Positions 23,929-37,700 of a stretch of 64,000 nucleotides of DNA are shown here, one piece after another. Numbering within the stretch: the first letter of the stretch is position 1; each line of letters begins with the position of its first letter. The stretch is from Ditylenchus dipsaci (taxonomy: Eukaryota > Nematoda > Chromadorea > Rhabditida > Anguinidae), in NCBI GenBank assembly GCA_004194705.1, contig SADC01000041.1:62001-126000 (forward strand), given 5' to 3'. Below the pieces are notes generated by a model. The model did no database searches. It worked only from the letters and a program-made list of their open reading frames with translations, and had not been told where the DNA came from. Both the position numbers and the translations under genes were made by a program.

Positions 23929-25713
23929 TTGAGTTGTTTATAGCACGAGGGTTGGCTGTGATTGTGGGGTTGTAAGAAAACAACATGTTATTTGATATAC
24001 TTTCTAATTTAAATGCTAATAAATTTTTGAGCCCGTATATAGACCCAGCTAAGCTGTTTATTTACTGGTCATGCACAAAGAATATATTTGTATTTTATAC
24101 ATGAGAATATGTGATTCATAACACAAATTGAAGCTAATGAGCAATAGGACCCTGAACTAGGGCTTTTGGCTCTATCTTCAATCCAGCCCAAGGTTAAAAA
24201 GTTAATTTGCCAAGAAAATGTAAAAACCGCTGATTCTGCGACAAAAAAAACTGTAAAGGCTTGAGAACAATGCAGGTCGGGTGTTGAAGTCGGTAGTCCA
24301 ATTTTCATTTTTATTTTTCGTGTCCACCATCGAAAGGTTGCTTTTTCGCAGAAAGAAATTTGAAAATAGATTAAATAACTTCTAAGAAACGAAAAATATT
24401 GAAAACTCGCAAAGCTACGAGACCTCAAAGACCTCGACATCCAAATTCCGATCTCTATTGTGTTTATTCTCTAGAGTGGACACCGTATTGCGCATCTGAT
24501 GCGCATCTGATTAGTTTAGAAGTATTCTTGTTTTTAGTATTCCTATTATTTTAGAGCAAAAATTTGACAAACTTAGAGTCATTTTAGCTACATATTAGCC
24601 GAAATAAAAAAAAACATCCCGGAAACCCTGATTTTTCCCCGCTCTTCAGACCAAACCTATCACCAATAACACGCGACTAGCTGTTGTAGCAGTAAAAATT
24701 CAAATAAGAATTCTTGACGCTACTCGGTAATACCCCCCCCCCCCCCAAAAAAAGCTACTCGGAATATTCCCGGTCTAAATTTTTTTTCGGTCCGATTCGG
24801 ACCGAATCTTTTATCTACAAATAACCAAATTTACTTAACGAATCCTAACAAATCAATCGAAATAGCTAAAGAACACATCAAAATCTTCATCAAATAGAAT
24901 ACCATTACATACGGTGGTTATATTTTTCAGGGTATCTGAATAACCTTCCAGGTTGGTTTTCTTTTTCCGCCCAAGGCAAAAGGTCGAATTTTGGCCAAAT
25001 TTTTTTTATTAAAAAAGTGTCGACCGCCACTTAAAAGCAAGTTTTAAGCATGAATTTTAATCAGGTGCTGAAACGTCGAAAAAGATGATTTTGGGTGATT
25101 TCGGGTCACGTAGGGATTCTGTGCTCCAGCTAAAAATTTTATTTTTGAAAAGATTCGGACCGATTCTCTATTGTCGGTCCTAATCTAAGATTCGGACCGG
25201 AAATAAACCGAAAATATTCCCATCACCCAACCCTAAATTCTACAGAGTAATAAAGTAGCTTTTAAATGAATTTAGTCTCGTGACGAAATGGCCATTTGTG
25301 TTACATTCATGACCTTGAAAAAGTGTGAATAAGTGAAAGTATGGCTAAATTTTTTCTTGCTTTTAGTACTTTAACGGGCTTTTTGCTTTGTTGCTAAGTG
25401 GTGGTTTTCCTCCTCGCCCATCTTTTGTGATGTTTGTATGATACTACATTTGGAGTTTGTTTAGGCAATGAACCTCTTTATACTTAATATCAGAGATTGC
25501 ATTAGAGATCTCTGTGTTTTCTCAATTTGGAGATGGATATTATCCCCCTATTTAAAGGGTGAAAGTCCTCCTTTTTTGTTATTGAAGATATTTACTTATG
25601 AAGGTAAACATCCATTTTGCAGAAGAAGCATCAGCTATAAGGCGTGTATGCTCTTGTCAATTGGGAATCATTTCTATTTTCGTGGACTTCTTAAATTAAG
25701 AAGCTGGATTCAG
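23929..25713. other. Between the Cys-rich gene and the first MAP3K4 exon found
   Basis: A decayed hAT-like MITE spans about 24740-25236 (inverted gtccgattcggaccg words, a poly-C run at its left, right end acccaaccct). The missing N-terminal exon or exons of MAP3K4 may lie here, but none could be supported. Confidence 0.4.
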
Positions 25714-28700
25714 AAAAGCAATCAGAAAGGATGAAACGCTGCAAAAGTGCACAGGAGCTGCCTGCTTACACCAAAGGGTGTGTTACTTATTATTCGTGCT
25801 AGGGTTGTTGAATGAAAAATTTTCCAGTCTTGCAAAGCGGAAAATTTTACTTTTGTACTTTTTTTTTGAATTTGAAAAAAACAGCCAAAGCACTACTATG
25901 TCTTTTCTAATAAAAAGGCCGAAGCCTTTTTTGTAAAAATACCACTACCAGGATGAAAAACGTATTTTTTTCATTTCAAAGGGCCTACCGTATTTCTCCC
26001 TCCTTCCTTGACTTTGAGGGTTGGTATATCGGAGCAGAAAAATTTTTTCGATCTGTTTTTTTGCATTTTCTTAACTACCACGAGCTCTACCGATTCCGCT
26101 TTCTGAATTTTTTAATTTTTGATTAAAAATATCGAGATCGACACCAAATTTTTCGGATTTTTGGCAATCCAGAAAATAAACCAAAAAATTCAAAAAGTAT
26201 AAGAGAAAATACGGGTAAGTCCCTTTTAAACTTTTTGAATTTCTGATCTCCAATTTTTTCTTACATAGACAAAATAAATTTGAATTTCGACGATAAAAAA
26301 CACCACAAAATGATAAAAATTTAATTGTTTATATAAATATACAAAAAAGTGGCCCGGGAATTCAAACATCCGAAATGGGACTTATTGGCGTAGGCATGCC
26401 CATTTAAATATGTTTAAAAGGGTTTATGCATACTCATTATTGATTTGGTGTGATTTGACAAAAAAAAATATACTTCATTAAATAAAAACTGAAGCTCGAG
26501 AATTTTTCGGTGTTTCTAGAAAAATTTCGACTTTTTCCAGAAAAGTTTCCGGAAAATTCAACGCCCCCAATTCTTACCAACAATTTTGATGCATTTTCAG
26601 CGAGTCTCCCAATAGAATGAAAGCAAAATACTATAGAGGTCGAACCAGTCTTCCTAAGTCGGCCATGGTTGTAGCAAGAGGAAAAAATCAAAACGGGAAA
26701 AGTCACCAAATGCACGTCGAGAGTACTTGGAAGGCATTGAAGTTTGGTTTGATATTTTCTTCGCTATTTAAAATCTCACCAGCTAATTTTTTCAGGAATA
26801 CAACACATTGTATAGATGTCTGGACACAGTGGTCAGAACTCCTTCATCGTCTTCTTCAATTTCTTCCAATTCTCCACGAGTACCTATGGTCCGCTTCTGC
26901 CCATCTAGTTCCACCACCAACGGCATGGGATCCACTCAGACAATGCTTCTGCTTGCTAGTGCAAATGAAGGCAGTGCTTCTTCTGGCAGTGAAGTGCTAG
27001 ACTTGCTGCGAAACGGCATGGAGCAGTTCAGACGGGACTTTTCTGGTAGTGGAACTGAGCAGATTGGCGTCCAACAGAATCCCAAAGAAGTTTGTTTTAG
27101 TAATTTTAATTTTTCTATACCATATTTTCTCTGATTTAAGCACCTCTCCCTTCCGATTCAAAATCGTGTTTTTGCTATTGTGTTTTTAACCTACTTTTTG
27201 TTGAATTCTCTTAGGAAAGTTGCTACCCTTTGTAGCTCACCTCACTGCCTACAAAATGAGTGGTTACTTGCTTCAGAGAAGACTTTTAAAAGTGGGTCAA
27301 AAACACAACGCCAAAAATATGATTTGAATAAGGAGAGGAGGGTGTTAAATTAAAGAAAATACGGTATCTGTTCCCTTTCTTTGAATTTTGGTTTACTTTT
27401 ATTTTTGCAGGCCTTTTTCATGCTCAACAACAAGCCACATCGCATTGGAGACGTCCTCTGGTTCCATCTACAGGCCTTTTTTGCTAATAGGTCGGCAATT
27501 TAAGTGTATATTACTTATTATTTTATCATTTTCAGACCGATGTCAAAAAGGAATATTCACAAATCATTGGTCACTCAAGATCGCCATATCCTCAAAATGC
27601 GGGCAGAAAAGTGTGTTGTATTAGATGAGATTCGCAACTTCCGTGCAGACGATCCACCTCCATCAGCAACATGTCTCCAGGAGCAGCTGTATACTATATA
27701 TGACCCTGTGTATAATTTATATCTTCATGCATCTATGGATCGGGTGGGTCACTTGTTGGAGAGATTTGAAGGCTTGGCTGGACTCTACCCCACATTAAAT
27801 GCCTTGAAAAAAGCAACACTGCCAGAAGAAATGGGTGGTGGGCTGATGATGGATGTTCCTGTGCAATTGCGAATCTCTTCTATGTACATGTGGTACAATA
27901 CCCTGCAAGATCTGTTGCGAAAAATTAACGAGGTAGGTGAGTTCGATACTACGCAAGCAGTAAGTTACGGGAATAGTGACCACCGGATATTCCTGTCCTG
28001 GGCATGACGGCTCCGTCTTTGGCAGTACAGGGACAGCCGGTACGGCGAAAATCACGCGGGAGATAATTCCGCGAAAAAAAAATCTTTTTGACGTCCCCGC
28101 TAAGAAAACAATTCTGACATCGGATTTGTGTTCAGCATTGTCGATTGTTGCGTATCATGCCTTCTCAAAAATTTAGACTCACTGTCAAATTTTCAATTCG
28201 TTTAGAGACAACAAAATTTGAACAAAAAAATCAATACCTCAAATTTGACAGTGAGTTTTTAAAGTTAAATGGGCATAACAGTCCGTTACAGTGAAAAAAA
28301 GACGGGGCAGAAATTTCTTCCTTTACTGAAAATTTTCTGTGAGCGTTCTACCTGATTTGATGGAACTTTTCTGCCTACTTTTTAAAAATAGGATAAAGTT
28401 ATCAATGGCAAATTTGAAACAAGTGAAAACAAGGACGATTCAAATTGCTGGTCCCGCCTTAATTTTCACTGTAACGCGCTGATATGCCTCTTTAAAGGGG
28501 CATGATCGTGCCCGATGGGGAGAAAAGGCGCGAACCAGCAGTTCTTTTCTTTCTCGATAAATTTTCACATTCGTTCTCGTCTAGATTTTTTAAGTTTTCT
28601 GCCTAGTTTTTAAAAGCAGTATAAGGTCATCTATATCAGATTTGACGCAGAACGAAGGAAAAATGGGACGATTCGAAAAAATTCGAAAAAACTGCTGGTT

Positions 28701-31700
28701 CGCGCCTTAACGCACGGGCATGCCCCTTTAAAGAGGCATGCCCACGCTACTGAGAGGTGGTGCCCGGGAATTCAAAATTTTTTCCTAATCATTGAGCTTC
28801 TGTACAGATTTTTCAACTTGGCTTCTAATAAACCCGTACCTAAAACAAAACTATTTCTTATTAAATTTGTTTGAAACCAAGTTGAACACAAGTTCAACGA
28901 TTGGGAAAAAAAAATTGAATTCCCGGGCACCACCTCTTATTAGCGTGGGCATGCTCCTTTAAGGAATAAATTGGTATGTAAATTGACCGAGATGAACACG
29001 AATTTGGTGTTAAAATCGGTTTAATGCCCGCGGGCTGTCAAATTTTAATAGTGAATTTTCAGCGGAAATATCTCCCGCGGAATTCTCCTCGTGCCGGACA
29101 GCCAGCCTATGAGGTTGATACCCGAAGTGGTCACTCTAGCTACGTGGATACCAAAGCAAGAGCTTGAAAATTTGAACCAAATCTGTTTTAGGCTGGTGAA
29201 TACCTTGGTCTGATCGAAGGCTCCAGCCGAAAATCTTCCATTCGCAACGTGCTTCGCCATGACCCGCTACAAGAGCACCAGTTGTCAGAGACCAACCATT
29301 TGCACATGCGACATCATTCCAGTAGCAGCAGTATAATGCAGCAGCTCTGGCCACTCTCTCAACAAATTGCGGCAGGTATCCGCAGTCAAAATTCCGACTC
29401 CAGAAAGTCACTTGGGGTGATTAGTAACAGCAGCTTCACCAGCGCTGGAAGTCACAATAACAGTTTTCAGGTAATAGTCTAATTTTTATTAATATATTTT
29501 TAGTGTGGTATACACTTTTTAGAGCGTGGACATGGCAGAATGCACTGGAGACGCGGCTGGCACCGATGTCCAAACACTGAATGCCTGTACTTCACCCTCT
29601 ACTGACACTAATTCCGACATTTCTGAGGCATTTATGGAGCTTTATAAGTAAGCTGAACTCATACATGAGCAAATCTTAGGCCACCCTGCTAAAAAATTAA
29701 TTTTGTAAATTTTTAATGTTGTCATTTTTTAAGAAAAGTTGTTGGGAGGAGTCTCCGGCTGAGAGGAATGATTGAAGTATTAAAGCGGTTGAGTGATATC
29801 TGTCAGACCACCCTGGAAAAGGCTTGTCTCTCCCTACTTATGCCTCTTTTGTACGCCGAAATAACCAGCTGCTCTTCTACACTCACCAATTTTGTTAGAA
29901 ATCTGAAGCGGCGGTATGGAGTCCAGGAATACGTGAGCTATTTTGTAATTATTTATTTAAAAAATGTATCACTCTAAATACAATCACGCGACTAAAAATG
30001 AAAATACAAGACTAAATACAATGAGGGAACATTCCATAGTGGCTTTTCATATTAAAAAATAGTATATAAAAAATTACAATTTTTAATATGATTGATTGTA
30101 GAAATGAAATAAATTTGTCCAAGAAAATAAATGCTGACTTTTTGCGGGCTTAAGAACTTCGTAGAAAACACGAAAAATTACGAATTGTGAGTATCATTTC
30201 AGAATGTGGACGTAGTGTCCGTGAACAGTGCTCACTTCAAGGAGATGAACCTGCCTAGCTTCCACCACCATTTCATGTTCCTGGCCAGAATTCCTGTGGA
30301 TCTGGTGATCCAGTGGTTGAGAATGCGGTCAGAGAAGGTGGTCTCCACTTCTTGGACTTGCTCACTTTGAACACGGTACTAGCCTTTTCAAGCGAAATAA
30401 GTCAAATTTGAAACGAAACCAATATTAAAGGAGCATGATCGTCTAAGGAAAAAGCAATTGTTGATATTTGAATTCCGGGGACAAAATCCAACACTATGGT
30501 TTTGGCACGAATTGTTTTTTGAATGCAAGCATTTTTTTATTTCAAATATTTTTTTGGAATTCTTTAAAGGCTTGTTTCCAATGAGCGGATTTTCCTTTCA
30601 CTCTCACTCTCACTCTTCATTGGAAACACAACAAACCTTTCACTCTCACTCCCACTCTGCCTTTCACTCTCACTTTCACTCTCAGTGTGTACCCAATGTG
30701 AGAGTGAGAGTGAAAGACAGACTGAGAGTGAGAGTGAATGGCAACTTTTATAAGACTTGAAACTGAAAAAGACTGAGAGTGAGAGGCAGACTGAGAGTGA
30801 ATTTTTTCAATTTTTTTTATTTATTTATATTTCTCTCTTTGTATCTCCTGGTATGTTTCTTCACATAAACCTACCTAGGCAAGTCAAGCCTCATTCTATT
30901 TTTAGTCTGAAGCAACCAAACCAAGTGGTCGACCACTTGGATCAAAATTTTTTTTTACTTTTTTCGCGTTCCGAAACCTGTTTTCTGGATCGATTCGGGG
31001 ACGCTGAAGATGGTTTGACAGTGGTAAAAGGCCGTTTTCTCAGGTATTTTTGAGTTTTAGGCAATAATTGATTTTGGTAAAATCAATTATTGCCTAAAAC
31101 TCAAAACTTTCTCGATAAAACGTGATTTCACTACTGTCAAACCATCTTCAGCGTGCCCGAATCAGTCCAGAAAACAGGTTTCGGAACATGAAAAACGTAA
31201 AAAAAAAATGGGATCAGGACCCGTACCAAATATAAAAATTAGTCACTAAATATTTAGACTTCTAGGCTAAAGTCTAAATCATCGAAAAATTAGTCGTACC
31301 AAATATAAGAGGCTAAAGTCCACTTTTTTATTAGTAACTAAATATTTAGACTTTTGGTACCAAATATGTTTAGTCCAAAATTTTAGTCGGCCACTTTTAT
31401 TAGTGACTAATTTTCGTACTAAATATACGGGCTAATTTTGAGGCTAAAGTCTAAATATTTAGTTTAGTGACTAATTTTTCCCACTAAAAAAGTGGACTGC
31501 CCTATGGCAAGCTAAATTTATTTAGTCGTAACTTTTAACTCTTTTTGACATGTTTTTTTAGAAGTTGGTGTACTTTGTGATGTTGACATTCCTATACCAA
31601 CTTTTATCGCTCTTTCGATATGTCATCACCGTCTTTCCTTCTCGCTTGAAAAATGTCGAGAAAATGGACGTTTTCAAAACATACTGTTTGTATCACTTTT

Positions 31701-34700
31701 TGAGCCTTATATGACCCTGTATATCCTTTCCTTCAGACATAACTTACAATCGTTATGTCTACTGTAGCTTACAGTTTGTTACAAATGAGTGGAGATTACA
31801 TGTAGAAAGTATCTGTGAAATAACATTTTCAGAACATGGCAGAATTTATGCAGATCCAACGACAAGGTCAAAGGGATAGAAGAATCCGTTCGCCTTTCGA
31901 AGAGTACACCGATGAAGAGCTGATCCGTCGATATCGTTTTGATCGTCATGGGCTTAGGGTCCGTACATAGCGTTTTCTTTATTTCACACTGGCTGGACTC
32001 ATTCTTGAGCTTAGGTGATCTGCGAGCTTGTTGAGGAGGGATTTCCGGAGACGACTAAAGGTGGCACCATTCCGATCGAGATTCAAGTCTGCGCAGCTCT
32101 GGCATACTTGGCTTCCAATTCATTCCAAATTCACGTCGGTGACACTTTGGGGATCAGCCAACAGTCCGTTTCTAATTGCGTCAAAAGAAGATTCTCAATC
32201 CTGCATAGCGAAGTTCGGCTCAATCTGGAGAATGTGGTCGATGTTGTGCTCTCAACCGCTGTTCTACACAATCTTGCCATTGAGCTGCGGATGCCTGAGC
32301 CTGAGGATGAAAAGGAATTCGAAGATTAGCAACCGCAGGAAGAGCTCTACCAAGGCCGTCAAATGACTGGGATTCAAGAAAGAAACAGATTTGTGAGAGA
32401 ATATTTTGCTTGATTGGAATTTTTTGGTTGTGTTGGCTTGTTGTTGAGATAAATATAAGTGTTGATTCCATTAAAAGCTAGTGTCGGATATATATGTTTG
32501 TTATTTGCCCTTGGTCATCATATTTAGTGCGGCTAAATAAGTAGCGACTAAATATTTAGTGGCTAATTATTTAGTCGCTAAATATTTCGTCACCAATTTT
32601 ATATTTAGTATGACTAAATAATTAGACTTTTAGCTGACTACAGTCTAAATATTTAGCCGACTAATTTCTATATTTAGTACCAAAAGGCCACTTTTATTAG
32701 TCACTAAATATTTAGTGACTAATTTTTATATTTGGTACGGGTCCAGAGTGGAAATAAACCAAAATCTCCGTCTAAAAATTGAAATACAGTCAAACCTCGA
32801 TATAACGTACCCCGATATAACGTACCCCTTGAGACCTTTTGGTTGGATTCATTTCAAATTAGAATAAGTTCACCCCCGCTATAACGTACCCTTGATATGA
32901 CGTACCCCTTGATATAACGTACCCTTGTGGAATGGGTGTGTTAAATTTACCAATCCAATACAGTTTTTGCTCTTTTTCTGCTTCTGCAACATTTTCTGTA
33001 GTCATCAAGTGTTTTAGTTTTTAGAAAGGAACACAAACAGTGGGTAACGCTGCTATAGGTATGAGTAATAGACCATTCAATAGCCCAATCTCGCTGAATT
33101 ACGCGGTTAATGCCTTTTCGTCTAATCTAGAGAAGAATTCTTCTTACAGTCAAACCTGGACACAACACCACCCAAGGGAGCGACCATAGGGTGGTGTTGT
33201 ATCGAGGGTTCATTTGACTACATTTTAGTCAAAGCTGACCAAATTGGTCCGTTTTTTAGTCGTGTTATATCGGGGCGGTGTTGTATCCAGTTTCTACTGT
33301 AGCACAGGAAATTAAATATTATTATTGTGCATTATTTGGGATAATATAGAGCAATTGAGTGTGCTTTTGGAAGTTTAGTTTTGGTTTAACCGACCCCCGT
33401 TAAAACTTACCCCATATCTAACCGATGGATATATTCCCTGCAATCAAGTTCGGTATGTCTCCAGCACTCAAATTTGGTATACCCCCAGCACTCAATCAAA
33501 CAACAGGAGGGACCAAGGAAGGCAAACCCTCGATATAACGTACCCCTTTACCCGGCCCCCAGGGGTACGTTATATCGAGGTTTGACTGTATCGCTTTATT
33601 TTGTCAACAATTTTTGTTAGACAAGTAAAAAGATCCGAGACTTGATAGCACCTAGAATCCGATACCTTTTTGATCCAGATTTTAAAACCTTTTAAATTTT
33701 TTAATTGCTTCGTCCACTTCAAAAAATTGCAGGGATTCCAATTTTCCGGCCAATTCTACAGATGACAACAGTTTTGCTAAAAAAAAACCCTCGCCTATCA
33801 ACTTCACAAACCCTTATTTTCAAAAAAAAACTATTATAGGAGCGTCAAGAGCGGCGAGTGTTTTTGACAAGACTGTTGCTATCTAAAAAAACGACAGTCA
33901 AAATCAGAATCATTGCAATTTTTCGGAATAGATTTCCCAAAAACAACTGCCAAAAGACTTCAAAACTTAGGTCAAAATGTGTGGGACCCTAGGTGGGAAC
34001 GAACTTGAAAAGATTTCGTTCAACTGCCATTTTTTAATTATCGGGGTATAATAAAAAATAAACCTACTGGTCGTGTAATGAGAAATAACAAACGGTCACT
34101 TATCAATCCATCAACAACATAACTTTCAGTTAATAGAAGACTCACATGACTGCTTGCAAGCTGCAATCAATGTCAAAAACAAGTATGTAGACATGTTGAA
34201 ACTAACTAGTCAACACTCGGAAGAAAAACTTGGTTCACTGGAGTGCTTTGATGACAAGTTGAACAAAGTGTTTCAGGTCTGCGATCCCGAATTCTTTTTA
34301 GCACCTTTCCAACGTAGTCATTGCAGAACTACTTAAGCTACCTAAGATTTTGGGTACAAACCGCATCTATACCAACAAATTGCGATGCTGAATGGTGTGA
34401 CAAGGTTGTTGAAAAGCTAGGCAATGAGTGGAAGAATGCTAAGCAATGGAGTGTCAGCATTAACAGGGGAGAAATCACGGCTGCCAGAATGTTCTGGTTG
34501 GTATTTAAGTTTTAATTTACAACATAAAAATAGCGGAATTGGGACGCTAGTCGTTTTTATATCAACTTCCACTCCACTAGGTTCGTCTAGGTAATTTTTG
34601 AACAAAAATTTCGAATTCGCGTCTTTTTTTATATTTTGTTTCCTGGTGCTTTTCCTGCAATTTTTTAACTCAAGCAAAGCATTAAGTGCAGGTTAAAACA

Positions 34701-37700
34701 GGGCGGGATGAATTATGTGGCTCGAACAGCAAAAAAGCTCAAATACTAGAAAGATAGAATTTTAAAAATGTCGCGCCAGTTTCCTGCCGGGGCCAATTCC
34801 CTGCCGGACAGTTTCCTGCCGGGGACAATTCCCTGCCGCGCCAATTCCCTGCCTGGAAAATATGCTAGTAAAACAATATTCAATCGATTTCCCAACTAAA
34901 CAAATTGCATCTTTAGAACCAACTCGAACAACAATGGCAAACAACTCCTTAAATGAAAAGGAAGCAATACAATAAAACATTTCCACGTACAATTATGAAT
35001 AAAATCTATTAAAACAGACAGGATATTCGGTGACGGGCACGGACGATTTACTCACTGGGACGATTCACTCACGGTTACTACTCATTTGCGGCCCACTCAT
35101 TTCGGCCACAGTATATCAATATAGGATTTAAAAACACCCTCTTGCTCGAAAAACTCTTTCGAGCCAGCATTAATGCACACTGGCCTACTTTTTGCCGAAT
35201 AGCAGTGAATTCATCCTCAGTGAATTCATTGCCTGTAAATTTATCCTCGATAAATCAATTATAAAAATTCGTGAGTTTAAAGGTTTGAATTCTGGTGGTA
35301 GGAGATATTTTTTGTGAATCACGTTCATAAACTATCTATCCTCAGGTTTTATAAGAGAACCACCTGGTACTTCCACATTGAATTCATCCACAAAAATTTG
35401 CTCCAAGTGGTCTTTCACTTGGAGCAATTTTTTTCCTTCACTTTTTCGGGTTCCAAAACCTGATTTCCAAAAATATTTTTTTCAAATTTTTTTTAGGGGT
35501 CCCAACATTTTCCCGGCAGGGAATTGGCGCGGCAGGGAATTGGCCCCTGCATGAAATTGGCGCGGCAGGAAATTGTCACGTACCGCCAAAAATTGCCTAA
35601 ACGCCTACGCACCATTATACCCTATAGACAGGCCCCGTCAGATTTTTCTGGCTACGCCTCTGCCCATGGACAAAAACTAATATAAAAAAATTCGTCTCAT
35701 TTTCTAAAATAAGTCGTACTTTTTTTAGCAACATTGGAAAAGATTTGCTAGATTTGATGGTGAAGCGCTATATCACTGACAAATTCGACGCAGTAGAGAT
35801 GGGTATTTTGGACGTGAAAGACTCAGCTGAAGATAACTTCATACTTATTGATGATAGTGAGAACATGTAAGCTAATTTTGTCCACTTTATACTCACTCAT
35901 TTGCGCCCACTAGTTATGGTCATATTTTGAAAAGGGCATGCCCGTGCGCGATACGGAAAAAAAAGGCGGTGACCAAGACTTTTTTTCTCAAAACATTTTT
36001 ACAGGCGTTATCATCTAGATTTTTCAAGTTTTCTGCTTGGTTTTTAAAAGTAGTATAAGGTCATGTATATCAGATTTGACTCGAAACGAGTGAAAAATTG
36101 AGTGATTCAAAAAAAACTGGTCCACGCCTTAACTTTTTGAAAAGCACGGGCGTGCCTCTTTAAATTCATTATTTAATTTTTTGATCTTGACCAAAAACAG
36201 CATTAATTTTTTTATCACTTTTGTTTGACTTGTTTCATAACGTTCATTTTCGGCTATTATTATTTTTAAGAAATCTCGACTGTTTACTCTTTCTAGGGTG
36301 TTTTGTCAATACCAAACCGATAAGAGCAGTGCTTGATGCTCAACAGATACAAACACGGGAAAGGCAGGGTCATTTAATCAAGAATGATTCATAAGTGGTG
36401 ATGCGTAAATGTTAGGTGTCATGGAACGGCAAAAACAAACTTTAGATCTTTGGAAAAAAAATTCACAAATGAATTAGGCTCAAATGAGTACGTTCCGCTT
36501 TAAAAGCTTAATTAAAAGTGATGAGTTGCAGGAAAACCTCGTCTATCTTTGTTCTATGCCGTGCTCTCAAGGAGATGATCCGTAATTTGAGGGAGCGATC
36601 TCTAAGATCTCTTACATTTATTCGTCTTCTCTGCTCCGAACTGGAAATTTGTGCTCGCTATGTGTGGCACGACGAAAGAGACCCTTCTTCTGAAGAGGGT
36701 AATGGATGTGACAAACTTGTGGATCAATTGCTCCACACCGGCACATGGTGGTAGGTGCTTTGTGCCGTAAAAGAATTTAGTCTTCTAATTAGAATTATCG
36801 GCGCTACCGGAGTATACCCCCCCCCCCAAATAATTTTTTTTAAAGTGTTTCCAAACACCCTATATCGACCTAAAATTGCCTCAGAAGCTCAAAAAAGACA
36901 TTATTTTTGTGTTCTAGTCAATAAAAAATTGAGTTTTGGGACCACCCAAGAAAACCTATTTTGACCGTTTTTAAAAAAATTTAGAGCTATTTGGGGTGTG
37001 AAAGGACTACAAATGGGCCAATTTAGTGTAAAAAGGAAGATGTTGAACACAGTTTTGTTGACTGGGGCCTACCGCATAAAGAAACTCTGGTATGCATACA
37101 TTTTTTACGCATCCAGAGTCACTTTCGAGTGATTTGCGTCTAAAGTATGTGGGTGTGCGCATCTCAACCCCAAGCAACCAAGCTCCCTGTGCCTCGGAAG
37201 GGGGCGCAGGGGGCTTGGTCGGTTAGAGATTCGCGCACTCACTTACCTTAGACATAATTCCGAATAGGACTCTTGAACAAAAATGCATCTAGAGGCTCTT
37301 TTGCCCATCTCCAGTGACCAAAACATGCCAAAACAGGCAAATGGTCGAAATTTAAAAATGTCCAAAACATGTTAATCAGAACTAAAAAATAATGTCTTTT
37401 TTAAACTCCTGAGGCAATTTTAGGTCGATATAGGGTGTTTGGAAACACTTTAAAAAAAAAAATCATTTGGGGGGGGGGGGGGTATACTCCGGTAGGGTCG
37501 AATTATCGAATATCCGAAAACATCGAATATCCGAAAACATCGGGTCGGGAATATGGGTCGGATATCCGAAAATAGATGTCGGATTTCGGATAATATCTTT
37601 ATTATCTGGGATTTTTCAAGATATCGGATACCAGATCGGATATTCGAATCCGATATTTTCGGATATCCGTCAACCCTATTTCTAATAACTGGATTTCTAT

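Noticed and set aside
24069..24440. 123-aa minus-strand ORF
   Set aside because: No recognisable motif, no splice-linked partner, and composition like the surrounding AT-rich sequence. The length is possible by chance.
26617..27000. Continuous 127-aa ORF across two MAP3K4 exons
   Set aside because: It reads through an intron and continues in the wrong frame of the exon 26796-27089, ending early. The other frame runs to the donor and joins the conserved MAP3K4 sequence.
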